Assembly (NCBI GenBank): GCA_022448925.1
Contig: JAKVCP010000032.1
Coordinates: 1-32,774, forward strand
DNA length: 32,774 bases
Source of the DNA: Paracoccaceae bacterium
GTDB taxonomy: Bacteria; Pseudomonadota; Alphaproteobacteria; Rhodobacterales; Rhodobacteraceae
Direction of reading: 5' to 3'
This document shows positions 1-8,177 of the stretch, piece by piece. The notes beneath the pieces are model-generated. The model made no database searches and had not been told where the DNA came from. It was given only the letters and a program-made list of their open reading frames with translations. Position numbers and translations under genes: made by a program. Positions within the stretch are counted from its first letter, which is position 1; each line of letters begins with the position of its first letter.

Positions 1-19
1 ATGGCCAAGGAAGAGACGA

Positions 20-1243
20 ATGAGTTTGACTGCGCGCGATTTCATAACCTCAGATGCGCATCGCACCGCGCTGAAAGAAGATGCGCTGCGCCAGTTTGCC
101 TTCTTTGACGCCAGTCGCGATCCCGACGGCGGATACCATGCGCTGGATGTCGACGGCGCGCCAATTCAAGGCGCCATGAAAGAGCTGCACTGTACTACAC
201 GTCTTGTGCATTCCTATGCCTTGGGCAAGATCGCGGGCCGAAGCAACTGTGACCCAATCATAGATCAGGGAATGGCCTATCTGTGGGCGCATCATAGTGA
301 TCCCGATCACGGAGGCTATGTTTGGGGGCTCACAGACCACACGCCGGTAGATACTCGCAAACTGGCCTACGGGCATGTCTTTGTGCTTCTCGCAGGGGCA
401 AGCGCAAAGGCGGTGGGTCATCCGGATGCGGACCGCCTGATCAACGACGTTGACCAGGTCCTCGATCAGCACTTCTGGGAGGACGAACCAGGCCTTTTCT
501 GCGACGAGTGGACCCGTGACTGGGCGCCTTTTTCAACCTATCGAGGTATGAATTCCAATATGCACGGTGTCGAGGCTCTTTTGGCGGCCTACGAGGCAAC
601 AGGGCGCGAAAAGTTTCTGGTGCGGGCCGGGCGGATTCTCAGTTTCTTTATGTTCGACAAGGCCCCGGCCCAGGGCTGGCGCCTGCCCGAGCATTACACG
701 CAAACCTGGCAAATCGACCCCGGGTATGCCGGTGACCCTATGTTTCGGCCGGCCGGTACAACGCCCGGTCACTCGTTCGAAATGGCCCGGCTGCTGTTGC
801 ACTACGCCGAATTGACCGGCACACTGCACGATGACACCCTGAACACAGCCCGCGCCGTCGCCCATCAAGCGCTGAAAGATGCCTGGGATCCACAGCACGG
901 TGGCGTTTGCTACACACTCACCCTTGATGGCTTGCCAGATATCAAGGATCGCTATTGGTGGCCCGTGACCGAGGCAATCGGCGTTTTCGCAGCCCTGCTC
1001 AAGGTTTCGCCCGACGTGAATGAGGCAGAACACTATCGTCAACTATGGGATTTTGCCGAAACCGCCTTTATCGACAAGGCCCGGGGCGGATGGATCCCGG
1101 AAATTGACGCCGCTGGCCGCCCGACAACAACGCAGTTTGCGGGAAAACCCGACCTCTATCATGCACTTCAGGCTGTCCTTTTTCCGCTGACACCGCGTGT
1201 TTCCGGGGCCTATACCGACCTCGCAGGTGTTCTTGCGGCTTGA
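20..1243 (+). CDS. AGE-family sugar isomerase (mannose/sulfoquinovose isomerase-like)
   Basis: A 407-aa N-acylglucosamine 2-epimerase (AGE) superfamily protein, expected to be a cytoplasmic (alpha/alpha)6 barrel that interconverts an aldose and a ketose. Conserved blocks are visible: R61 and H64 in RLVHSYAL, H182 in NSNMHG, H251 and E254 in PGHSFE, RYWWPVTEAIG at 311-321, and H381 in KPDLYHA. The three histidines match the spacing of the catalytic histidines in YihS-type mannose and sulfoquinovose isomerases. Length is normal for the family. The ATG at 20 follows an AAGGAAGAG ribosome site. The reading frame is open to the window edge, so an upstream start cannot be excluded. In frame 3, a TGA at 21-23 overlaps this ATG as ATGA, which suggests a translationally coupled upstream gene lying mostly outside the window. 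The substrate cannot be decided from sequence; mannose/fructose is the default guess. Confidence 0.85.
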   Translation: MSLTARDFITSDAHRTALKEDALRQFAFFDASRDPDGGYHALDVDGAPIQGAMKELHCTTRLVHSYALGKIAGRSNCDPIIDQGMAYLWAHHSDPDHGGYVWGLTDHTPVDTRKLAYGHVFVLLAGASAKAVGHPDADRLINDVDQVLDQHFWEDEPGLFCDEWTRDWAPFSTYRGMNSNMHGVEALLAAYEATGREKFLVRAGRILSFFMFDKAPAQGWRLPEHYTQTWQIDPGYAGDPMFRPAGTTPGHSFEMARLLLHYAELTGTLHDDTLNTARAVAHQALKDAWDPQHGGVCYTLTLDGLPDIKDRYWWPVTEAIGVFAALLKVSPDVNEAEHYRQLWDFAETAFIDKARGGWIPEIDAAGRPTTTQFAGKPDLYHALQAVLFPLTPRVSGAYTDLAGVLAA

Positions 1244-1554
1244 CCCCGCAGGCAGGCCGCATTGACCTTGCCCTGCAGGCGCCAAGAAATCCCTGACGCC
1301 GGCCAGCCGCATCGGGCACAAACAAAGCGTTTGCCGCGGCCCATGGCACAGTGATCACGGCGCGGTGAAACGGCGCGGGCAGCGTGTTGGCCCAAACCGC
1401 TGATCGGCGGATTCGATCCCCAACCGCGTCAAGACCCTGAAGGCTTTGATCCGAACACCAGAGGCATGCGCGGGCCTTGCGCATTCTTCTTGCTGACAGC
1501 GCTTGGCTACGGCAGTGTCAGCCACATCTTACTGCAACCGCAAAGAGCTATACG
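1244..1554. other. Intergenic gap without a recognisable gene
   Basis: These 311 bases lie between the AGE isomerase and the methyltransferase. Reading frames on both strands give no recognisable protein. I see no convincing intrinsic terminator or strong promoter. An in-frame upstream extension of the methyltransferase exists from 1477 but has no family-like sequence. Confidence 0.4.
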
Positions 1555-2166
1555 ATGGACACGGCCCCAGCCCGGAATGACACGCTTGATATCTACGAGC
1601 GCCTGGCCGCAGAATACGACGCAGCACGATCAACCGCCCTGTTCGAGGCAAAATGGCTTGCGCGCTTTACCCGGGATCTGCCCGTGGACGGCCACGTGCT
1701 GGACCTGGGCTGTGGCACGGGACAACCAATCGCACAGTGGTTTGCCAACGAGGGATTCCGTGTCACAGGGTTGGACTTCGCAGAGGCTATGCTGAACATC
1801 GCGCGCGAACGTCAGCCGGATGGAGACTGGCGGCACGGAGATATGCGCCATCTCGATCTGCCAGAGCAGTTCGATGGTATCATTGCCTGGAACAGCTTCA
1901 ATCACCTCACGCAGGACGAACAAACTGCTTGCATCGCCCGGATCGCCCGCCACCTGAAACTGGGCGGCAGCTTTTTGACCACTGTCGGACCGCGCGCAGG
2001 CACCGCCACCGGCACGATCGCAGGCCAAAAGGTGCGACACGCCTCGTTGTCGCCGGCAGGCTATGCCGCCTGTTTTGAGGACAACGGCATGCGTCTGACC
2101 GGATTACTTGTCGAAGATCCCGACACGATGCTGCACAGCGTCCTGATGGCGCGCAAAGATATCTAA
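1555..2166 (+). CDS. Class I SAM-dependent methyltransferase
   Basis: A 203-aa protein with a single Rossmann-type methyltransferase domain. Motif I is LDLGCGTG at residues 49-56, followed by the acidic end of strand 2 in VTGLDFAEAML (about 70-80). There is a motif-II-like acidic stretch around GDMRHLDLPEQFDGI and a motif-III-like KLGGSFLTTVG. It should transfer a methyl group from S-adenosylmethionine, but nothing identifies the acceptor. The frame is open back to 1477. The ATG at 1555 is preferred because the family-like sequence (DIYERLAAEYD) begins just after it; the ribosome site is weak (AAAGAG). It converges on iolJ and the two stop codons overlap by 4 bases, so the genes share a 3' boundary. 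No functional link to the inositol genes is evident. Confidence 0.8.
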   Translation: MDTAPARNDTLDIYERLAAEYDAARSTALFEAKWLARFTRDLPVDGHVLDLGCGTGQPIAQWFANEGFRVTGLDFAEAMLNIARERQPDGDWRHGDMRHLDLPEQFDGIIAWNSFNHLTQDEQTACIARIARHLKLGGSFLTTVGPRAGTATGTIAGQKVRHASLSPAGYAACFEDNGMRLTGLLVEDPDTMLHSVLMARKDI

Positions 2167-2993
2167 GCCGGTTTAAAAGCTTTCAGGACGCGCCGCGCCG
2201 CAGCCTCCACGGGGTCATGCGTGTCTTTGAGGATCTGCACCCGATCGAACCGCCCAGGATCACACGTAACCGCCTCACGCAAGGCCTGCCCAAATGCCAT
2301 CCGCAGTTCCGTTCCGATGTTGAATTTGCAAATACTTGATCCACGCGCAAGGGCGGTGCGTTGCGCCACTGGAACACCTGACCCACCGTGAATCACCAAA
2401 GGCACATCGGTCAGGGCTTCAATTGCGCGGATGCGGGGCTCATCCAGTCCGCCTTCTTTGTCCTGTTGAAGATGCACATTGCCAACAGAGATTGCCATGG
2501 CATCAATCCCGGTTTGTCGCGCGAATTGCGCTGCCTCTTCGGGGTCAGTCCCGGCCGAGGTCTCTCCGCCGGAATAGCCAACGAACCCAATCTCCCCTTC
2601 ACAGGACGCACCGGCGGCATGGGCCATTTCAGCAATCGCAGCGGTCTCGGCGATGTTTTGGGCCAAAGACTTGCGCGAGCCGTCAAACATGATCGACGTA
2701 AACCCACTGTCGGCCGCCATGCGACATTCTTCTTCTGTGTAGCCATGGTCAAGATGTGCCACCACCGGCACCGAGGCGGTTTCCGCGAGATGGCGAAACA
2801 TCTTGCCCAGAATCGGCAGAGGGGTGTGTTCACGACAGGACGGGCCCGCCTGCAAGATCACCGGCACGCCCTCTGCTTCGGCTGCGGCCACATAGGCGCA
2901 CATATCTTCCCAGCCGAGTGTGACCAAGCCAGCCACCGCATAGCCGCCCTTCAACGCGGGCTGAAGGACCTCTGATAGTGTTGCAAGTGTCAT
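2163..2993 (-). CDS. iolJ: Class II aldolase, likely 6-phospho-5-dehydro-2-deoxy-D-gluconate aldolase (IolJ)
   Basis: A 276-aa class II (zinc) fructose-bisphosphate/tagatose-bisphosphate aldolase-family enzyme. H80, D82 and H83 sit in AHLDHGYTEEE (catalytic Asp and zinc ligand region), E132 is in CEGEIG, H174 in SVGNVH, and H202 in VIHGGSGVP. In inositol breakdown IolJ splits the phosphorylated IolC product into dihydroxyacetone phosphate and malonate semialdehyde. The assignment as IolJ rather than a glycolytic aldolase rests on position: it is the last gene of a minus-strand iolD-iolC-iolB operon, and its ATG overlaps the iolB stop as ATGA. The reading frame extends upstream to 3140, but that extension runs inside iolB and is not family-like, so the start at 2993 is chosen. 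Confidence 0.85.
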   Translation of the reverse strand: MTLATLSEVLQPALKGGYAVAGLVTLGWEDMCAYVAAAEAEGVPVILQAGPSCREHTPLPILGKMFRHLAETASVPVVAHLDHGYTEEECRMAADSGFTSIMFDGSRKSLAQNIAETAAIAEMAHAAGASCEGEIGFVGYSGGETSAGTDPEEAAQFARQTGIDAMAISVGNVHLQQDKEGGLDEPRIRAIEALTDVPLVIHGGSGVPVAQRTALARGSSICKFNIGTELRMAFGQALREAVTCDPGRFDRVQILKDTHDPVEAAARRVLKAFKPA

Positions 2994-3832
2994 TTGAACT
3001 TTGCCACCATGTCCATGATGCCGGGGATCGTCTGCAACTGTTCGGCATGGGTCGGCTGGAAATACTGTTTCAGCGATCGTTGGCTCAACCCGCCAAGGAT
3101 TGTAAAATAGTACATTTCGTAGCCAGGCAGGACGCAGCACGGATGATAGCCCTTGTCGATCTTGATCGTCGAGCCGTCCACGATGTGATAGGCATCTCCG
3201 GGTTGGCCATCTTCACGCTGTAACATTTGCAGGCCGGAACCATAACTTGGGCGGAAGCGGAAGTTGTATGTCTCGTCGTGGCGGCTTTCGTCGGGCAAGC
3301 GGTCCGTATCGTGTTTGTGCGACGGAAAGCCCGACCAGCCGCCCTGCCCGACTGTGAACAGCTCGCTGACAAGCAGTCGACCCACTTTGTCGTGATGTTC
3401 TGCCCCTAGGATATGCTTGATCTTGCGATGGGTCTTTGTGTCATCCGAGCCGTACTGCACAAGATCCAATTGGTGCGATCGTACCTCGAATGGCTCGCGC
3501 ACGCGGTCGTATTTCGCCCCCGCGACAAAGACCTCGGCTGTGTCGGACAGGCAGGTCATCCGGACCTTGGCAGCGACCGGGACATACACGCCCTCTGGCT
3601 CGCCATCCCAGACATCTGCGCCGCGGTTGCCCAGCGCCGCGAAAGCCGCGCCCTCAACATCAAGATCGACCGTGCCCGTGGCGGGCACCACGCAGGTTTC
3701 ATAGCCTGCAAGACCATAGTCAAAGGTCTGCCCCTTGGTCAGCTTGACGATATTGAAATAGGTGAGCGGAACGAGATCGTCGTCAACGTCTACGATGGCC
3801 CTGTTTTGGTTGTCATATGGCGCGATGTGCAT
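2990..3832 (-). CDS. iolB: 5-deoxy-glucuronate isomerase (IolB)
   Basis: A 280-aa protein of the KduI/IolB bicupin family. It isomerises 5-deoxy-D-glucuronate to 5-dehydro-2-deoxy-D-gluconate, the substrate of IolC. Family signatures visible include the metal-binding cupin stretch GGWSGFPSHKHD, followed by DESRHDETYNFRFRP, and a C-terminal GYHPCCVLPGYEMYYF block typical of IolB. Length is close to the usual 260-280 aa. The start at 3832 lies 12 bases after the iolC stop, with an AAAAGGGAAA ribosome site that falls in the end of iolC. The stop overlaps the iolJ start by 4 bases, indicating coupled translation. Confidence 0.93.
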   Translation of the reverse strand: MHIAPYDNQNRAIVDVDDDLVPLTYFNIVKLTKGQTFDYGLAGYETCVVPATGTVDLDVEGAAFAALGNRGADVWDGEPEGVYVPVAAKVRMTCLSDTAEVFVAGAKYDRVREPFEVRSHQLDLVQYGSDDTKTHRKIKHILGAEHHDKVGRLLVSELFTVGQGGWSGFPSHKHDTDRLPDESRHDETYNFRFRPSYGSGLQMLQREDGQPGDAYHIVDGSTIKIDKGYHPCCVLPGYEMYYFTILGGLSQRSLKQYFQPTHAEQLQTIPGIMDMVAKFK

Positions 3833-3844
3833 ACTTTTCCCTTT

Positions 3845-4825
3845 TCAAGCTGTCGTAGGCCCCGGATGGCCGGCCAAAAAGGCATCCAACTGGTCCGTCG
3901 TTGGCATCGCAGGTGCGCAGCCGGGCTGAGATACAACCATCGAGGCGCAGGCCGACCCGCGCAGAACTGCGGTCTGCAAATCGTGACCCGCCGCGATGGA
4001 CGACAAAAGCCCGGCCATGAAACTGTCACCTGCCCCATTGGGCTTGACCGCCGTCACCGGATAGATTCCCGTCCTGATTTCCCGGCCATCGGCAAAAGTC
4101 ACCGCCCCCGCTGAGCCCATTTTGTAAATGATCAGCCGTTTGTCGTTCACAGCCAGGTCCCGTGCCTTGGCAAAGCCCTTGTCGATCCCGCCGGCCATGA
4201 ATCCGAACTCTTCATCATTGCCAACAATCATGTCACTCAGATCGCCTGCACGTGACAGCACCTCGGCAGCCACCTCGGGAGAAGGCCAGGAATAGGGGCG
4301 GTAATCGATATCAAAAATCACCGGAATGCCTGCGGCGCGCGCGATTTCCATAGCGCGAAAGGTTGCACTGCGCGACGGCTCTCCGGCAAAGACGGTCCCC
4401 GCGGTGATCAGGGCGGTATACTGCGCGTAGTCCACCGCATCGACGTCCGCCGCCGTCACCTGAAAGTCGGCCGCGTTGTTGCGGTAGATCACGTTCTGGA
4501 AATCCTCAAGGCAGCTTTCATAAACCGCAAGCGAGGTTCTCGGCTCTCCTCCAACGGCACGGACATAGCGTGTATCAACGCCGTAGTGTTTCAGCCGGTT
4601 TACACAAAACCGGCCAACCGCATCATCCGATACCGACGTGACAAGCGCGGCCTGGCTGCCCAGTTTCACAAGTCCAGCGCAAATGTTGGCCGAAGATCCA
4701 CCCAAATCAGCGCAAAATACCGCCGCATCCTCGCTTTTGGTGCCGATCGGATCCGCATACATGTCCATGCCCGCACGGCCAAAGACCACGAAGCGATTGC
4801 CCTTGATACCCGCCAGTAACGTCAT
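3845..4825 (-). CDS. iolC: 5-dehydro-2-deoxygluconokinase (IolC), PfkB family
   Basis: A 326-aa ribokinase/PfkB-family sugar kinase. It phosphorylates 5-dehydro-2-deoxy-D-gluconate using ATP. The N-terminal substrate-binding block is present (GRAGMDMYADP at 16-26, then LGGSSAN at 41-47, typical of IolC). The C-terminal catalytic motif is NGAGDSF at 263-269, with D267 as the expected catalytic base. FDIDYRPYSW (171-180) is also characteristic of IolC. The protein is standalone, not the IolC-DUF2090 fusion common in other proteobacteria. Its ATG overlaps the TGA of an upstream 82-codon ORF (ATGA), so translation may be coupled to that ORF. The ribosome site is modest (AAAGG about 11 bases upstream). 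Confidence 0.93.
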   Translation of the reverse strand: MTLLAGIKGNRFVVFGRAGMDMYADPIGTKSEDAAVFCADLGGSSANICAGLVKLGSQAALVTSVSDDAVGRFCVNRLKHYGVDTRYVRAVGGEPRTSLAVYESCLEDFQNVIYRNNAADFQVTAADVDAVDYAQYTALITAGTVFAGEPSRSATFRAMEIARAAGIPVIFDIDYRPYSWPSPEVAAEVLSRAGDLSDMIVGNDEEFGFMAGGIDKGFAKARDLAVNDKRLIIYKMGSAGAVTFADGREIRTGIYPVTAVKPNGAGDSFMAGLLSSIAAGHDLQTAVLRGSACASMVVSQPGCAPAMPTTDQLDAFLAGHPGPTTA

Positions 4826-5070
4826 GCCCGGGCCCCGCCTTTATGCACCATGGCTGCGAACCGCCTTTGAGCCTGCGAAATGCCGCAAGAGACACCACCG
4901 CGCTGCCGCCAGTGGCGCCCTTCGACCAGCCAGGCGATATGATCCCGGCGCAGCATCTGAACCGGCAAAGCGCGCGCACCAGCCGCGCCCAAAAGCACAT
5001 TGGCCGCAGGCGCATCAGCCAAACGGCGTCCAGGCCGACAGCTCATGCCTGCCAAGACACCCGCCATCAT
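4822..5070 (-). CDS. Unknown small protein between iolD and iolC
   Basis: An 82-codon ORF filling exactly the gap between iolD and iolC. Its ATG overlaps the iolD stop as ATGA, and its TGA overlaps the iolC ATG as ATGA. The other junctions of the operon are equally tight (4-base overlap or 12-base gap), so a 240-base hole would be out of character, which supports a real gene. The predicted protein is arginine-rich (about 12 Arg, one Lys, few acidic residues), has two Cys and two Trp, and shows no signal peptide or membrane segment. I recognise no family. Only a weak GGGGCG ribosome site precedes the start, consistent with coupling. It could instead be a decayed remnant or a chance open frame in GC-rich DNA. 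Confidence 0.5.
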   Translation of the reverse strand: MMAGVLAGMSCRPGRRLADAPAANVLLGAAGARALPVQMLRRDHIAWLVEGRHWRQRGGVSCGISQAQRRFAAMVHKGGARA

Positions 5071-6932
5071 ACGCCCCGACGCTGCTTTTCGCGCGTCGCC
5101 TCCCAGTCCAGATGCGCCTTGTGCACAGCGTCATTGTCGGTGATATGCGGTGTCCCCACTTCCCACCATGCGTGGCCCTGCGTTGTCCAGCCCTCGTAGG
5201 GATCAACGTCCATGACAATGACATAGGTCTTGTCACTGGCCTGTGCCCGTTTGAATGCAGCGGCCAATTCAGCCGGGTTGACCACCTTTTCAGAGCTTGC
5301 CCCCATTGAGGCGGCATGGGCCACAAAATCGACGCCAAAGGCCTGTGGGATCGTCGGGCAATCACACAGAAGGTTGTTGAAGCTTTCGTTTCCAGTGTTG
5401 TTCTGCAGCTTGTTGATCACCGCGAAACCACCGTTGTCGAGCACCAAAACAATCATTTTTTTCTGGCTGAGGACACTGGAATAGATGTCCGAATTCAGCA
5501 TCAGATACGAGCCGTCCCCGCAGAAGGTGATCACGTCTCGTTCTGGTTCATGTTCAGACTGCGCAATCCGTGCCCCCCATGCGCCGGCGATCTCGTAGCC
5601 CATGCAGGAAAATCCAAACTCGACATCGACAGTACCGATGTCCAGCGTCCGCCAGTTTGCCGTGACCTCTGCCGGCAACCCGCCGGCCGCCGCAACGATG
5701 CGATCGCGCGGGTCGCAGAGGTCATTCACGACTCCTATGGCCTGAGCGTAGGAATTGGGACGGTTTCCGGCACTGACATTTTCCGCGACATAGGCCTGCC
5801 AGGCAACACGTTGCTGTTGCGCAAAGGCGGTCCAGTCCGCCGGGGCCCGATACCCCTTATGCGCAGTCTGAAAAGCCTGAAGGGCCAGCCGGGCATCCCC
5901 GACAACCGGCAACGACCGGTGTTTGCCCGCGTCGTGCCGCGCCGCATTGACTGAGATGAATCTGGCCTCTTTCGAAAACGCCGTCCACGAGCCCGTGGTG
6001 AAATCTTGTAGCCTGGTTCCAACAGCAAGGATCACATCCGCCTGTTCGGCAATAGCGTTTGCGCTGTCTGACCCGGTCACACCGATAGGCCCGATATTCA
6101 GCGGATGCGTTTCAAGCAGGTTGGCCCGACCGGCAATGGTTTCGACAACTGGAATGTTGGTGGATTCCGCAAATTCAGTCAGCGCGGCAACCGCTTGCGA
6201 GTACTGCACGCCGCCCCCAGCAATGATCATCGGACGCTGGGCGCCTTGCAAAATCGCAATGGCATCCGCCACGTCTTCGGGATCGGGGGCCTGACGGCGA
6301 ATGCGGTGTACCGTTTTCTCGAAGAAAACGGCAGGGTAATCATACGTCCATCCCTGAACGTCCTGTGGCAGCCCGATGAAGGCTGGACCGCAGTCTCCCG
6401 GATCTAGCATCGTGGCAATCGCATTGGGCAACGACTGGATCACTTGGGCCGGATGCGTGATCCGATCCCAATAACGCGACACAGCCTTGAAAGCATCGTT
6501 CACACCAAAGGTGGGATCGTTGAAGTGTTCCATCTGTTGCAACACCGGATCTGGCAAACGCGTGATGAAGGTATCCCCGCACAGCATCAACATCGGCAAG
6601 CGATTGGCATGCGCAAGACCCGCCGACGTCAAAAGGTTTGCCGTTCCCGGCCCGGCACTGGCGGTGCAGAACATGAACCGCTGACGCAACCATTGCTTGG
6701 CGTAGCCGGCCGCTGCAAAGCCCATGCTTTGCTCGTTCTGACCGCGATACAGGGGCAGCGCATCCCGATGGGCGTTCAGCGCCTCACCCAGGCAGGTGAC
6801 GTTGCCGTGCCCAAAGATCCCAAAGCCACCGCCGCATAGCCGCAGTTCCTGCCCATCGATGTGAATGTACTGGTTGGCAAGCCATTTGATTATGGCCTGC
6901 GCCGTGGTCAGCCGGAGTGTCTCGTCGGTCAT
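5067..6932 (-). CDS. iolD: 3D-(3,5/4)-trihydroxycyclohexane-1,2-dione hydrolase (IolD)
   Basis: A 621-aa thiamine-diphosphate enzyme that opens the cyclitol ring of trihydroxycyclohexane-1,2-dione to give 5-deoxy-glucuronate. The three acetolactate-synthase-like domains are evident: an N-terminal ThDP-PYR domain with E67 in YRGQNEQSMGF, a central domain around IIAGGGVQYS (236-245), and a C-terminal ThDP-PP domain with GDGSYLM at 472-478 and N500 of the GDG...N cofactor motif. The stretch MGYEIAGAWGAR is also typical. The start at 6932 has a strong AAGGGAGGAGG ribosome site. It is the first gene of the minus-strand iol operon and is transcribed away from the LacI-type palindrome at 7012-7027. 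Length is normal for the family. Confidence 0.95.
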   Translation of the reverse strand: MTDETLRLTTAQAIIKWLANQYIHIDGQELRLCGGGFGIFGHGNVTCLGEALNAHRDALPLYRGQNEQSMGFAAAGYAKQWLRQRFMFCTASAGPGTANLLTSAGLAHANRLPMLMLCGDTFITRLPDPVLQQMEHFNDPTFGVNDAFKAVSRYWDRITHPAQVIQSLPNAIATMLDPGDCGPAFIGLPQDVQGWTYDYPAVFFEKTVHRIRRQAPDPEDVADAIAILQGAQRPMIIAGGGVQYSQAVAALTEFAESTNIPVVETIAGRANLLETHPLNIGPIGVTGSDSANAIAEQADVILAVGTRLQDFTTGSWTAFSKEARFISVNAARHDAGKHRSLPVVGDARLALQAFQTAHKGYRAPADWTAFAQQQRVAWQAYVAENVSAGNRPNSYAQAIGVVNDLCDPRDRIVAAAGGLPAEVTANWRTLDIGTVDVEFGFSCMGYEIAGAWGARIAQSEHEPERDVITFCGDGSYLMLNSDIYSSVLSQKKMIVLVLDNGGFAVINKLQNNTGNESFNNLLCDCPTIPQAFGVDFVAHAASMGASSEKVVNPAELAAAFKRAQASDKTYVIVMDVDPYEGWTTQGHAWWEVGTPHITDNDAVHKAHLDWEATREKQRRGV

Positions 6933-6980
6933 GCCACGCCTCCTCCCTTGCGAGGTGTTCCGATTCCATTGGATTGCATC

Positions 6981-7009
6981 TTGCAGTCCAGCGAGTCACA
7001 CGATACAAA
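6981..7009 (+). promoter_or_regulatory. Putative sigma-70 promoter of the plus-strand side operon
   Basis: TTGCAG at 6981-6986 and TACAAA at 7004-7009 are separated by 17 bases, a good match to housekeeping -35 and -10 spacing. The predicted transcript start falls inside the palindrome at 7012-7027, which would suit repression. The oppositely directed iolD promoter must lie in the same 116-base gap, but I cannot pick it confidently. Confidence 0.45.
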
Positions 7010-7011
7010 TT

Positions 7012-7027
7012 TTGCAACCGGTTGCAA
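7012..7027. promoter_or_regulatory. LacI-family operator candidate (perfect 16-bp palindrome)
   Basis: TTGCAACCGGTTGCAA is a perfect inverted repeat with a central CG step, the usual form of LacI/GalR-family operators. It lies between the divergent iolD and Gfo/Idh/MocA operons, 3 bases beyond the predicted plus-strand -10 box, so one site could control both directions. A 13-of-16 match lies upstream of the nearby LacI-family gene at 11313-11328, which supports that protein as the binder. Confidence 0.75.
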
Positions 7028-7048
7028 TGCTATTTTGGGAGGTCCGCA

Positions 7049-8155
7049 TTGGGACGTGAAATTGGGATTGGCATCCTGGGAGGCGGATACATGGGCAAGG
7101 CCCATGCCGTTGCAATGTCCTCCGTTGGAGCTGTTTTTGACACGACGCTGCGACCGCGATTGGAAATGATCTGCGCCGCGTCAGAGGAAAGCGCACAAAG
7201 GTACCGCAGTGCCTATGGATTTGCCCGATCGACGTCGGACTGGCAAGCTCTGGTGGCCGACCCAAAGGTCGATGCTATCGTGATCGCCACACCACAAAGC
7301 TTTCACAAGGATATCGCGCTTGCCGCCTTTGCGGCGGGAAAACCTGTGTTCTGCGAAAAACCGCTTGGCGCATCGATTGATGACGCGCGGGCCATGGTAG
7401 CAGCCGCGGACGCCTCACGCCTGCCCAACATGGTCGGCTTCAACTACATTCGGACGCCGGCCAGTCAATACGCCCGACAGTTGATTGCCGATGGCGCCCT
7501 TGGCCAGATCACCTGGTTCCGGGGGGAACATACAGAAGACTTCTATGCTGATCTTAATGCCCCGGCGTCCTGGCGCACCACCGGAATGGCAAATGGTACA
7601 ATGGGCGATTTGGCCCCGCATATGATCAATGCCGCGCTGGCTTTGATAGGCCCGGTTGAGCGCGTCATGGCAGAAATTGAAACTGTACATGCAGAACGTC
7701 CCGGCGGGTCCGTGACCAATGATGACCATGCGCAGTTGATGTGCCGCTTTGCAAGCGGTGCCATGGGACAGATGTATTTCAGCCGTGTCGCAACAGGCCG
7801 CAAGATGGGCTACGCCTATGAGGTGACCGGGACCAAAGGGGCGATCCGGTTCGATCAAGAAGATCAAAACGCCCTGTGGCTGTATCTGCGCGAAGGTCCC
7901 GAAGGCATGCAAGGGTTCCGCAAGATCCTGACCGGCCCCGCGCACCCGGACTATGCCCCGTTTTGTCAGGGGCCCGGCCACGGCACGGGCTATCAGGACC
8001 AAATCATCATCGAGGCCAAGGACTTCCTGTCAGCGATCGAAACGGGCACAGCCGTCTGGCCAACATTCAGAGACGGCTTGGACGTCTCTCGCGTTGTGGC
8101 CGCCGCCCTCAAGTCTGCCCAAGCGCAGACCTGGGTGGATATCACCGATTTCTGA
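7049..8155 (+). CDS. Gfo/Idh/MocA-family dehydrogenase, inositol side operon gene 1
   Basis: A 368-aa NAD(P)-dependent oxidoreductase. GGGYMG at 11-16 is the dinucleotide-binding loop, CEKPLG at 102-107 holds the catalytic lysine K104, and GDLAPHMINAAL (from 186) carries the D187/H191 pair. It probably oxidises a ring hydroxyl of an inositol or related sugar. No ATG fits: the family-like sequence begins at a TTG at 7049, six bases after a clear GGGAGG ribosome site (7037-7042), so a TTG start is chosen over the long upstream open frame from 6917. It is first in a three-gene operon divergent from iolD. It is not obviously a classical IolG; the long N-terminal loop (residues 25-42, FDTTLRPRLEM) marks a different subfamily. 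It could act on another inositol isomer or a keto-sugar. Confidence 0.85.
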   Translation: MGREIGIGILGGGYMGKAHAVAMSSVGAVFDTTLRPRLEMICAASEESAQRYRSAYGFARSTSDWQALVADPKVDAIVIATPQSFHKDIALAAFAAGKPVFCEKPLGASIDDARAMVAAADASRLPNMVGFNYIRTPASQYARQLIADGALGQITWFRGEHTEDFYADLNAPASWRTTGMANGTMGDLAPHMINAALALIGPVERVMAEIETVHAERPGGSVTNDDHAQLMCRFASGAMGQMYFSRVATGRKMGYAYEVTGTKGAIRFDQEDQNALWLYLREGPEGMQGFRKILTGPAHPDYAPFCQGPGHGTGYQDQIIIEAKDFLSAIETGTAVWPTFRDGLDVSRVVAAALKSAQAQTWVDITDF

Positions 8156-8177
8156 CCGTCTTGGAGGACTTCACCAA

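Noticed and set aside
6917-7048. N-terminal extension of the first side-operon dehydrogenase from an ATG at 6917
   Set aside because: It would run through the promoter and operator and inside the start of iolD, and the residues are not family-like. A TTG at 7049 with a good ribosome site fits better.
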